Shown here: positions 24,389 through 34,903 of the stretch, in pieces
How the letters are laid out: each line of letters begins with the position of its first letter
Numbering within the stretch: position 1 is the first letter of the stretch
Assembly: GCF_009870125.1 (NCBI RefSeq)
Contig: NC_046683.1
Location: 49,925,869 to 49,989,868 of the forward strand
Source: Drosophila pseudoobscura
Taxonomy: Eukaryota; Arthropoda; Insecta; Diptera; Drosophilidae
Length of the DNA stretch: 64,000 bases
Reading direction: 5' to 3'
Translations under genes and position numbers: made by a program
Notes under the pieces: generated by a model
The model's database searches: none
Seen by the model: the letters and a program-made list of their open reading frames with translations, nothing else
Told to the model about the DNA's origin: nothing

Positions 24389-26231
24389 TGCAAAAAATAA
24401 TAATAAGGTCACTCCCCACCTGTCAAAAGTGAGTAATTTATGGGTTTTTAATGAGTATTATGACTAATAACTCTAGAATTAATTAACTCAATTGCAGCCA
24501 AACTGTCCCTTAAGATTTCAACACTGTGGAAATTACATATATTTGGACGTTGACATGCAATGACTGCATCTTTCAAGAGGCGATGCAGTTACTGCCCGTC
24601 AAGTGGCCCGTGTGAAGCCAGCAGAAGGCTGTTACGCGCGGATCCCAGGCAAAACGCAGCCCTCCTCCCGCCCAACCGACCGAGGGGCGCTGCCGCATGA
24701 CGATAGCTATTAGACTAACATTCGAGGAAAATTAGCACTAAACCTACTAAGAAACTAAACATGCAATCAAAATACAAATACAAAACCAGTACAGTTACTA
24801 ATTAATAGAAAGGTGTGTAAAGATTAATAATTTAATAAGAGGAAGAGAATAAGTGTTGGATATAATATGGTAGAGGGAATTATAATCCGAGCATAAGACC
24901 CTAAACGGTTCATTGTGTCTAGCTTTGCGTTGTCTAAAGCCTGCTGAGTTCTGTCTTGAATCATACTGTTTAACCAATGCAACCCCACTACGCTTTTTCT
25001 ACAATTTCCATTATATTTCCGTAAACGGCATTAACCATTAATTTATAAAAGTGGATCTCATCAATTCAAAGTGATGTATTAAGGTTGATTAAAAGATAAT
25101 AATCGAGATATTTTTTCTTTACATAACTGTGGCTATTTGAAATGTATTATATAATTATTTATATCGGATAAATCAGCTTGACTGCTTTCCCTCTCCTTAT
25201 TTATCCTCTTATTTTCGTGGCAGAAAGGTAAACTATTATGCTTATTATGGATATCTCATATCGTCTACTAAGATATATCCTACATCACTAGATGCCGATA
25301 TCCAAGAACGTTGAAAGATAATATTTCATCTTTACTTAGAAATCTAAAATTAGAAAATTTCAGGGGCTGTCTTATAGTCCCTCCTTATAAATTGTTGGCG
25401 TCAAATTTATTATTTGTTATTTACTGTTTTGTATTTGTTATTATTTGTTACTCAGACTGCTCAAATTTTCAAAGACATCAGCAATAATTAAAACTTCGCT
25501 TTACAAATATAATTTTAAATAATCTCTGATACGTTTGCAATTAAACCTTCTCCAAACTTTCTGAGTAAAGTTTTAGTCTTCAACATGCCTTCCTATATTC
25601 CTCATCATTTAGTGAATTAAAAAATACTCTCTCCAAGGAAGCAGGGGTTTACCACATAAATAATAATAGGCAAATACTCCTTTTCGTCATAGCATATACA
25701 ATTTTTCACCTTTAAAATTTGGTATGTCCATATACATATGTAACTAGCTAGTTTTTGCAAGCTTGAATTAAAAAATCTATTAGAATCTATATATCTGATT
25801 TTATATTGATAATGATGTGATTCATCAAATTACAATTACAAAATTTGAGTTAACGCAATATATGTACATATACATATGTATGTATGTATATGTACATATA
25901 TATATGTACTCCTTTATTGCAAGGAGTGGGTCAATGGGACAAGTTATGAAAAACTACTGGGTAAAAGGTATCGCTTAATCTGAATTTCTATTTACACACC
26001 ATATGACTAAGATCTACATACTGGCCTGTAAACTGATCAAAGAATTTTTAAAAAAATATAATGTCCGCACTTTTTAGTGTCATGAATATTATTTGTATAA
26101 CTATAAAAGTGCAAACAGTTCTCCCAAAAATATGCATCACCCAGGGATCTACTATGTTGCGAATAACATAATTTCCTCATGCACATTATAATTGTTATAA
26201 TCAGGCATACTATCACTAATCAAGTTTATGT
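24389..26231. other. AT-rich DNA, no gene seen
   Basis: AT-rich sequence without GA/CT repeats and without convincing frames. It contains a copy of a dispersed 36-bp repeat (24,667-24,702) and a perfect 19-bp inverted repeat (25,858-25,901). It lies between two transposon-like relics and probably consists of decayed mobile-element DNA. Confidence 0.4.
24667..24702 (+). repeat. Dispersed repeat, copy 1
   Basis: These 36 bp match 52,030-52,065 with two mismatches in the same orientation. The shared core is CCCGCCCAACCGACCGAGGG, followed by CGCATGACG. Weaker similarity continues about 25 bp to the left (CAAAACGCAGCCC here, CAGAACGCCGCCC there). The left boundary and the family are unknown. Confidence 0.75.
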
Positions 26232-27071
26232 CTTGAGTCCGAATTTTCTTCGTCCTCTCTGTGGGTCCCACAACGTTTTTTTTTCATTCTCATCCACTTC
26301 ATACACATTGAAGATGAAATCCTGATTAGCCTTTTCGAATTGCTTAATTCCTTTGCTTCTTATTGGAGACTCAATTCCAGAAAAATTAAATCTAACGCCT
26401 TCATTATAAATAATGTCATGCCTTATGTGTCCGCATCGATAGTATTTTTTAATGCTGCTGTTTAATATGTAGTTTTAACATGTTTTCCATAGGCTAATGA
26501 TGATAAAACACACCACTTGAAACAAAAATCATCGTCATTTTTAACATTTATTAGTGCATTTCGTGACTTAATTTTTTTGGGGGCTGGGATAAGCGTGTTT
26601 GCAGCGATATGCTCTAGTTTTATCATGGTGAGTTCTAAATATTTAAAACTTTTTATTGCCCAACCTGAATCCTTCTCCTGGAATTCACTGCTGAGAGCTA
26701 TTAAATTTTCTATGTTCATTAGGTGTTCATCAATTAACTGATTTGCATAAATAGGATTGTATGATGTAGCGAAATGTTTTATTGTTTCCTTTAATCTTTC
26801 ATCATCAGTTTGTTTGACGCCCAATCCATATATTTCTAAATTTTACATTACTGATCTGTACTCAGTCAGACAGTGACGCAATTAATTGATTATATCATTT
26901 TTGCAATCATTAAAAAATTCTTAATCCATATGATTTGATTTTAAAGGAAATCGCGACTCCTCTAAAATAAAAATGACGTTTTCATTGTCCTCTAGTTGCT
27001 CTGCTCTTACACTCTGCTTTTCATAAGCTCCTGATTTTGAAGGACTTTGGAGATCACTTGAAGTAGATCCT
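26232..27071 (-). pseudogene. Decayed Polinton/Maverick polymerase-associated gene
   Basis: One minus-strand frame reads as a protein from about 27,071 down to 26,462. It is interrupted by three TAA stops within about 60 codons (near 26,927, 26,881 and 26,845). After another stop and a frame shift, coding-like sequence continues down to about 26,232. Recognisable family pieces are DSGWAIKSFKYLE, LIPAPKKIKSRNALINVKN, DDDFCFKWCVLSSL, and downstream a FSGIESPI...KGIKQFEKAN segment. These are characteristic of large proteins linked to B-family polymerases of Polinton/Maverick elements in arthropods. I recognise the pattern from memory. The polymerase catalytic region, integrase, capsid genes and terminal repeats are not visible. 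It is a broken relic, not an active element. Confidence 0.5.
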
Positions 27072-27161
27072 CCGCTCTAAGCCTCTATTAAGTCGATGGA
27101 ATTAGAGCAAAGATCCCACACCACAATGTTACGAGAGCCTAAGGATCTCTTATAATGAATT

Positions 27162-27530
27162 TTAAATAAAATTGTTTTTTTGAACAATTTGTGAAAAATG
27201 ATTTTGATTTTTAGAACTGGGATACATTCTTTTATTTGAGCTATAATATTTTAGCATTAGGTCTCTAGCTTGAGCTTTCTTTGTTGCTAAGAGAGGTCCG
27301 TCGGTGGCATCGTCATTGCTCCAGGAGCACAGCTTATAATGAAAGCCGAACTTGTAGTATTGGAGCTTCTTTTCTTCGAGATCCTCCAAAATGACCATCA
27401 GGTTTTCGAGAACATACAAGTGCTCATCGAATATCATTTCTTCGAATGACACACCCGGGGCACAACCGGCGAGACAAAAACAGAGAAAACGTTTAAAAAG
27501 GTACGCATTAGTCCAGAGAAGAAGTTTAGT
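27162..27530 (-). pseudogene. Second decayed coding fragment, possibly once secreted
   Basis: A minus-strand frame without stops covers about 27,162-27,530, and its last 90 residues are protein-like (FDEHLYVLENLM, EDLEEKKLQYY, KFGFHYKLCSW). An ATG near 27,510 opens a different frame with a hydrophobic, signal-peptide-like start (MRTFLNVF...). That frame stops after 24 codons, so a one-base shift may separate start and body. The EHL...ENL...EEK pattern weakly repeats one in the neighbouring relic (around 26,730). I cannot tell whether it belongs to the same element or to a separate lost gene. Confidence 0.25.
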
Positions 27531-28312
27531 CGGAAATCATAGTAGAGATAGTTTTTGATTTTAAACTAGTTAATAGGTTATCATAATCAATAAAGGGGGG
27601 ACGGATATAACTTGAGCTATTCAAAGGGATAAGATATGAGTGAGCGGCAAGAAGGTCGTTAGATGTAGCGAGTGTAATGTGTAAAGAAGATCGATTTGTT
27701 GGACCAGAAGAAGGCACCTGGACATAAATTTCCAAGGTGGGAACGGACAGCAATCAGGACAAAAAGCGATATTATCGTCCTCAAAAGATGCACTATCAGT
27801 ATGCTACTTTTTGAGCTTTTGCTACAGAAGATGTAGCGGACGGAGATGGAGTTCGACTTCCAACTCTATCTTCAGGGCTAGTCGGACGATTGGTAAACAG
27901 TTTGAAATCGTATGCACCGGCCAGAAAAAGAGGTGGAGCAAACTATTGACATGTTCATGCGGGACGAGAATTTTGAGTGAAGGGACTTCTTTCGGGACTA
28001 AAAAGAGAAACGACAATATTTGGCAAATAGTTGTTACTCTTCTTTCTCTTTGGTAACTCAGTCAAAATTTTAAGGTTTTTGTAACGAGACTCCACCGCGA
28101 GAATCTTATCCTGGAACATTTTGAATCCTGAGTTAAGGGCACGAATTCGCTATGAGTCTGTCCCATTAAAACCCGCATGCCGCCTTCGATAGCCCTGCAA
28201 TCCCAACGAGTCCAGTTGTAACCGCAGCGAGTATTGATCAGATCGACAACGCGACCACCAATATGATCAAAGCCCGCACAGCTAAACTTCTCGCTCATAT
28301 GAGCAAAGTGTA
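27531..28312. other. Mixed fragments of decayed open frames
   Basis: Both strands contain short protein-like runs. On the plus strand there is DGVRLPTLSSGLVGRLVNSL (about 27,850-27,905) and, after stops, ASIDQIDNATTNMIKARTAK (about 28,227-28,286), which ends at a TAA inside the palindrome. On the minus strand there are frames at 27,526-27,753 and 28,062-28,298. None has a supported start or known domain. The mixture looks like nested or rearranged mobile-element remains. Confidence 0.25.
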
Positions 28313-28340
28313 CCTCACGTAAGCTTAAGCTTACGTTAGG
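28313..28340. repeat. Near-perfect 28-bp palindrome
   Basis: The central 20 bp, ACGTAAGCTTAAGCTTACGT (28,317-28,336), is a perfect palindrome. Extending to 28 bp adds a single mismatched pair. It lies at the end of the decayed-frame region. Confidence 0.9.
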
Positions 28341-28429
28341 CTTTCTTAATAGGTTTTAAAATTTTTTAAAAATAAATTCGTTAATGTAATTCATTATAAA
28401 ATGTACAATTTATTCTTATATGACAGCGA

Positions 28430-28810
28430 AAGTGGGACCGACATGTGCTGGACCGATGGAAGAATGGTATTGATTCAAGGGCTGACGGGCCGGACGGCTC
28501 TTGGCTCTTAGCAGAGGGCGAGCGAGAGCGTAACTCCCTCTATTTCGTGTCTGCATTTACGCTCCGCACTTATGACAACGCGCTGCAGCGCTTTGACGCC
28601 ATGCTAGGTGAGAGCGAGAGGAACCAAGTTTGCTGTTTTGCTGAGCACAATAATAACCGAAAAGAGAGCGCGTTGGGTGCTGCTGCTAAGCCGATCACGT
28701 GGATAGAACGCGAGAGAACAGCTTCGATGCTGTAACTGTAACAGAAACGAAGCAGGTGGGATAAAGAACCGAAAGAGCGGCCGCTGCCGTGCTTCAGTAT
28801 GTACGGTGAA
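28430..28810. other. GC-rich island with GAGCGAGAG motifs
   Basis: An abrupt GC-rich block between AT-rich flanks, with recurrent GAGAGCGAGAG/AGAGAGCGCG motifs. A 96-codon plus-strand frame (28,445-28,735) opens on a non-ATG codon and has no recognisable domain. It could be the terminal or regulatory part of a mobile element or an isolated promoter. Confidence 0.2.
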
Positions 28811-29139
28811 AAATATTTATGTACAGTAGTGAGTGCAAATAGTGAACAATAATGATGATTTACGTTAGCCTATGATTTACGGATTTGATGACTGATATCG
28901 GGCTGCGAAACTCGGCAAATACTTTTTACTCATGACTAAAACTTTTCCGAATGTTCCTGTTCCTCTTTGAAAAAAAGCTGCAAATGTGTAGTCCTAAATC
29001 AGATAAAATTGGCAGCACTGTAGAGTCACAACGAGCGGGAACTTTGTGAGCCCCGTCAAGTGCCGCACCTCTATACTCTTTAAGTATCGCGTATAACGTT
29101 AAAACGTCAAAGACAATTACTAATTATTGCACTTTATAA

Positions 29140-29310
29140 GCACGCTTGGGGTGGGCGTGGTAGGATCGGTCTTAAATTTATTTTAGTTCTTACTAGGTTT
29201 TACTTATATATCTTTGTATACGAGCAGAAAATCCTATCAAAATTTGGTATTAACAAGCGAATAAGAAGCTCGTATAATAAATATTTTTCCAGAGTTTGAA
29301 ATTATACCTT
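29140..29310. mobile_element. Possible DINE-1/INE-1-type Helitron fragment
   Basis: GGGGTGGGCGTGG is followed by an AT-rich stretch with TTTGTATACGAGCAGAAAATC-like sequence and ends near a TATAATAAATATT. The GTGGGCGTGG core followed by this kind of AT-rich tail is typical of the abundant Drosophila DINE-1/INE-1 Helitron remnants as I remember them. Ends and subfamily cannot be set by eye. Confidence 0.3.
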
Positions 29311-32300
29311 CATGGCATACGCTGGCGCCATGTAACATAATATTTTACATTTCGGCTTAAAGAATGAAGCCGATTTCAGTATTTTTTCGTGCAGGCGTTA
29401 GTGAATACTTACTGCTTATATACTGCTTGAAAATATCATTCCTGTCCATGGTGTTATGACACTAGACTTTGGTGCAGGGTAACCGTTTCTGGTATTTTTA
29501 ATACTTTTCGGTTTTTTTTGAGTTCAAAATTGAACCAAACTGTCGCAAGTACGTATATTTCTCGCTCTCACTGCATGCTTTTCCCATAAGGCTATCTCTG
29601 TTTTTGCAGCTAGTCAGTTAGCTAAGTCTAATGTCATATGGCCATGAGAGCCAACTTGGGGCCCGTTTGGGCGGGGGCTTTGTAACGTACAACGTCGTGG
29701 TGTTTGGGTTTCGACTCTACTTTTCTGGCGCAAACCGAGTTTTGACGTTGACGCTGGCGGTCGATTTGCTGAGTGTTCGAAAACTACATTTCCGATTGAA
29801 CCATACATTTTTGATTGGGCGCGTTTTGAAAATAGTTTAATCTGTGTGTGTTTCTGTGTAATTAGAGTGAGAAATAACCCAAAGCTAACCAGAGTTCTGC
29901 ACCTCTCGCAAGCGCAACGATATTTTGAAAAATGTAATAACCCAATGTATTAACGTAACCCAAAAAAACACAACAAAAAACCAGTTTTTCATTTGCCCAA
30001 CAATAACTAATATTGAAACTGTTGGAAATGCATTAACCAACAAAAAAAAACAATAACTATAAACTGAAGTTTCAGCTTCTGTGTCAGTCTCTGGCTCTCC
30101 CCTCCAAAGATTTCTGAGAGTCGCTGTTCGGAGTCTGTGCTGCATGCTGGCTGGATCGCTGAGCCCCACCCAGAGCTAATTGTACAGTAAACAACACAAC
30201 CATGGGTACAGCCACAAGAATGCGATCTTCTCTGCTGTTATTGTTAGACATGCTAATTTTGCACAATATACACTTCAAACATATGTACACTGGCAATAGG
30301 CAGCACTGGCTAACATGAATTAGATTTTCTGTTAATTGTGACTCACCCACTGTTCTCACGGTTGGTTGTCTCAGTCCCAGTCCCAGTCCCAGCCTCAGCC
30401 CCTCCCTTCGGATGATTTGTTTGTTTGTTGACGAATGGTCGTGCTCAATAGATTAAACTACTACGCTTCAAAAAGAAGCCAAATTGTTGTTAATTATTGT
30501 GGTTTTTGTTTAAATTTTGTTATTTTTTTTTTTAAATTTTCAGAAAAGCTCGAACCATTTTTGAATTCATATTTATTCGGTACGGAGAATATGAGTTTAT
30601 TTGTATTGGTTTCTATTCAATCAGACTCTTCTCAATGTAGGGCTGACTAGAAAAATCAGACTCTGACTAGAATATAAAGAGGAGAATTCTATATGACTTT
30701 TCGAAATTTGGTTATTTAAATCGCAACCAATAATAGTAGATATATAGGTATATCCAAACCCTTTGAGTAAAATAAAAGGGTGCCCTAATTCACACTCAAT
30801 TATATCTCTCCCACCCGCCCCTTGGGAGCCTATTGAACCCGAAATATTTCGCTGATGTATCAATAGAGCTATTGGACACTGACCTTCACGGGCAGACACG
30901 TCACAGACACAGCCCTGAAGACAGCACCTGGAAATCCCTACAAGCCTTACCCAATAGCTTTGGCATTGAATTCGCCAACAACCCCCGTTCGGGCTGCTAG
31001 GCAACCCCTAACATCAACTACCCCAAAGCCCAATCCCTCAAAAGTTGCATGTTAGAGTCTGAAACAGTACCCTCTACACTGGGGGGTGTGGGTCTGAATG
31101 AGGTCAACAAAACTACGACAAGAAAATGGAAAACAAATGCAAAAATGCAAAGAAAATCGCAATTTCCTTCGCTAGGGGGAGTCGGAGTCTCTCCTACGGC
31201 GCTCGCAAGTACAGTAGGCGCCTTCTTCAAGCAGACATGTACACACACACATACGTAAATGCATGCATACATGCATGCATACTATGCACATATATGCATT
31301 TCTGGCTGTCTGTCTCTGTTCCGTAACCAGTTTGCCAGTTGTGCATATCAATGCAAGTGAGGGGGAGGCCACGCATGAGGAGAAGGCGGCTTTGAAAAAC
31401 ACGTTTCGTAGTGTTGCATTTTTCAATCGCCCAAGTTGGAGATGATAGTGTTCTCCTCGCCAGTCTCCACTGTGGGCAGGAAACTGGAAATGGGGCTTAA
31501 TTAAAAACAAAATTAACTTATAGTCGCTCCGCATACGTAGTCTCCTCGTTGCATGCGACTAAAGAAACGACAGAACCAAAACAAAACGAAGAATGAAGAA
31601 GTCGAAGAAGTCATTGACCCAAAGACAGACCAGTTATAGGGCTGCCTGGCCAACAGCAGAGAACTTTGAGAAAGTCCCTGCAGAGCCTGGCCTGAAAGCG
31701 AAACGAGGTTAATTCACACTGTAGGCCCAAATGTGGTGCTCTTTCCGAGGGCACGCAGGCGCAATACAGGTGTGGCTATATCTCTTCACGACTTTACCGT
31801 CTCTTAGCCAAGTTCTCTCTTCGCACTTCTCTCACTCTATCTCTCTCTCTCTCTCTCTTGAAACCAGTTTGGCTTGGCCGTTTTGTTTACATTTTTTCCT
31901 CCCTCCGCTGCTTCGTGGCTTGTTGCGTGTTTTGTTTGGCTTCATCTTTTCGGGCTTTCTTCGTCTAACGAAACTTGTTTTTTTGTTTTTTGTTTTTCGT
32001 GAGGGGCCAAGAACGCGGAACATTCGTTGCCAACGCAGAGCACGCAAAACAGTTACCTGGAGGCATTCCACCGCTAGAGAGTCGGTCGAGGACCAAACAT
32101 TTGTTGGAAGTAATCATTCGAGTTGTTGGCTGGGAATTTGCTTTAGAGCTACTCGTGTTATGGGCATATGCATGCCCATTTTTAAGTGTTTAGTTATTCC
32201 GTAAATATATAAAGACTAGAGTTTCACCAGTACCGAGACTCACCCCCTTACCAATTACCTTTTCTTGGCCCTCACTGTGGAGGCTAATTCAACACACTTT

Positions 32301-33595
32301 TTGAATCAGGTATATTAAATAATGTAGCCATAGTGCCTATATCTTACCCACCTATCTTTCAAGCAGAACCTAGACACTGAAATGTTTGTTATCTCGAGAA
32401 CCTCCCCCATTCGACGAGAAAGTTATGAGTGACGCGACCCTTCACAAGATTCAGTTTTAGTTGGAGCTCATTTGTGTGGGCTTCCTGCCCCTTCCGCGCC
32501 TGAAGTTTAATTGTTGTTTATGGGGTTACACATCGCGGGGTTAACTAGCACAACATACCCCTATCCCCTCTTCTATCCATCCCCCCCGCGCGTACGTGCT
32601 ATTAGCTCTTTTTGGAATTTTGTGTTTTGTTCTTTTTGTGATGCAATTAGCTCCAATCAATGGGGGTACGCACTGACGGCTGAACCATGGAGAGAGCCAG
32701 TTGTTGGCTCTGAACATGTTTCGACAAATCCCTCCAGGCGGGGCCATACATATGTAGATATGTACATATGTATATCAAAGCATATAGAATAGGAAAGGTG
32801 TTCAATGATGGTGACAATCGTGTGCCTTGTTGTGGTTCCCTTGTTGGTCATTAATTAATTAGTTATGTAATGGAATTATAGATTGAGTGTCACAAGAGAA
32901 CGACCCAGCTATAGCTATCTTTAAATATTTATAAGCTTTTCACGCGAACCTCACGTAGGTTGCGCGCGATCTTAGCTCGACATTTGGTATGCATCTGAGC
33001 ACCCCAGAGGCGTATCAAAATCAAACCCCACCCAAAATCCCACACACACCCAAACAGATGACATCATTGAGGAATCCATCCATCCGTCTATCTGTATCTA
33101 TCTGCCCTTCATGAATTTGGGCTCCAACTCATTCCGATGTGGATATGGATGTGGATGTGGATGCGGATGAGTTTCATGTGGGAGGGCGACCTTCGACCAC
33201 CAATTGACACAAATTCACGAACGGCACTAGATTCCGTTTACCGTTTCGCACGCTCCACCGAGCATCCACCCCAATACTTAGAATCCAATAACAAGTAACC
33301 CAAAGACGGGCGCCAAGTATGGTCACAAAACCCCATTAAAATAAAACATAAAACGAACTGAAGAGCCCGTTTCCTCTATAGGTCGCGAACGTTCAAAACG
33401 AGATCGAGAAATGAGTTACTTACGATCGATAGGTACATAAACATGCCAGTATATCCGCCGTTCGAGTACTGTATCCAAGTGTTTCTCTGAACGGAGAAAA
33501 TTTTAGATATGAAAAGCTTAAATTTTCATTTACTTAATTAAATCTTCTTTCATTAATTAATTGATTTACTGCCCGTAGAAATCTCACGCGTGGAA
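29311..33595. other. Noncoding DNA upstream of the four-TM gene
   Basis: No supported gene. One short minus-strand frame at 30,084-30,251 (ATG at 30,251, 55 codons, with a hydrophobic segment near residues 10-28) is too weak to call. There are CT repeats at about 31,840-31,858, a GTCCCA-type repeat at about 30,376-30,394 and ACATATGTA tracts near 32,745-32,775. An acceptor-like CCCGTAG at 33,571-33,577 suggests the four-TM gene has an upstream noncoding exon somewhere in this stretch. Confidence 0.4.
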
Positions 33596-34311
33596 ATGTC
33601 GCCGGCGGATGATAACTCCTTTGCCACCACGAGTGGCAACAAAAAGGCCACCTACACTCTCATATGCATCAAAGTGGTGGAGCTGGTAAGTGAAACATAC
33701 GAGTATGTACTTCTCTCGATTAACAGCCATTAAAGTCCCATTTTAATACAATTTAAGAGTGCGCTAAAATGAATGGATTCTCATTTTACAAATATAAATT
33801 ACTAGTACTATTTGTGAACACTAACTACGAGTTGAATATTCTCACAGTGCCTGTTAATATGCTGCCTTGGTCTGATCGACGAGCCGGCCACCAACTCCCA
33901 CCTGCGAGTGTTCATCACGCCCCGAGTGATTGCCCTCTGCTATGTGACCTTTGGAGCCCTGACCATCTACACGGCGATCTACCTGATCATGGCTCTGGTC
34001 GGTGATCTGTGAGTGATTAAGGATTGCCGTAAAGCACTATTGCCTAAAGTACTATAACTATCTTCATGTCTAGGACACCCTGGCGCACGGCAACGTTGTG
34101 GTCTCTGGTGGCATTCTGTCTGTATGTGGCCGTGACGGCTCTGCTCTTCCGGGACTGGTCGACCACCAAGGATCGCAACTACTGGCACCCGAACATGCAT
34201 CGTCTGGACCTGGTGATGGCCTCCGCCTCCATTGCTCTGGTCACTTCCCTGGTCTATCTACTCGACATACTGCTCACCATCCGCTTCGGCGTCCATGGCG
34301 ATCTGGAATGA
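33596..34311 (+). CDS. Four-transmembrane protein, Snakeskin-like
   Basis: Coding exons are 33596-33685, 33848-34008 and 34074-34311, with GT/AG junctions and an intact frame of 162 aa. Four hydrophobic segments fall near residues 20-40, 57-82, 90-109 and 130-153, with a short charged N-terminus and tail, so both ends should be cytoplasmic. Length, topology and the fourth segment ending in VYLLDILLTI resemble Snakeskin, the 162-aa smooth septate junction protein. The rest of the sequence, as I recall it, is clearly different, so this is probably a related MARVEL-like family member and not Ssk itself. The ATG context GGAAATG is acceptable. The gene converges with RecQ5, whose stop codon lies 593 bp away. 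Function is inferred from family resemblance only. Confidence 0.8.
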
Positions 34312-34903
34312 CAGGGACAGAGACAGCGACGCCTTGCGTGGACTGTTATATTTAGAGCTCCATCATAGTCGTAAGCCCCATCACATGACCTGCTTCCCAG
34401 CAAATTGTAACCCACGAAATCTGTAAACAGAAAACAAAACATCAGAAGAATTGCCATCATCGAAAAGAAAATGTACAAAAAGAAGTCCAAGGAAGTGGAA
34501 AGATTGTTTAAGCATCGCCTTCAGCCTGTTTTTTTTTTTTTTTTTTTTTTTTGTAAGCCTTCACCAACGTTTTTCTCTAATCCACTTAACATATAAGAGC
34601 CCACACAAATAAATTTTTTTATGAGGGAATATTTGTTCCAACAAACTGTAGCTACAATTTTTGAAAATCTATCTGGAGATTGCAGACAGGATGTGGAAGA
34701 TCTGCGCAGTGCAATTTTAAAATGAAAATATCTCACTCCTCTTAATATTTTACTGATCAAATTAATTGTTATATACATACAACTTGAAACATTAACGACA
34801 CAAAAAAAAAAAAAAAATGGTTTTTTAACTCCGGTTCTTATCAAGCTTGATTTATGGCCATCTTTCCGATGCGATTAGTTCATTTGGTTCCCGAAATGGG
34901 AAG
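34312..34903. other. 3' flanks of two convergent genes
   Basis: This is the shared 3' flank of the four-TM gene (+) and RecQ5 (-). AATAAA at 34,608-34,613 would serve the plus-strand gene. TTTATG at 34,850-34,855 reads CATAAA on the minus strand, a weak signal for RecQ5. A 24-bp T run (34,529-34,552) and an A run of about 15 bp (34,802-34,817) lie between them. Confidence 0.5.

Noticed and set aside
30084..30251. A 55-codon minus-strand frame with a hydrophobic segment
   Set aside because: Acceptable ATG but no conservation clue, no promoter and no neighbouring exon; too weak to call a gene.
31731..32204. A 157-codon plus-strand frame
   Set aside because: It opens on a weak start, passes through a CT repeat and T-rich tracts, and has no domain or splice context.
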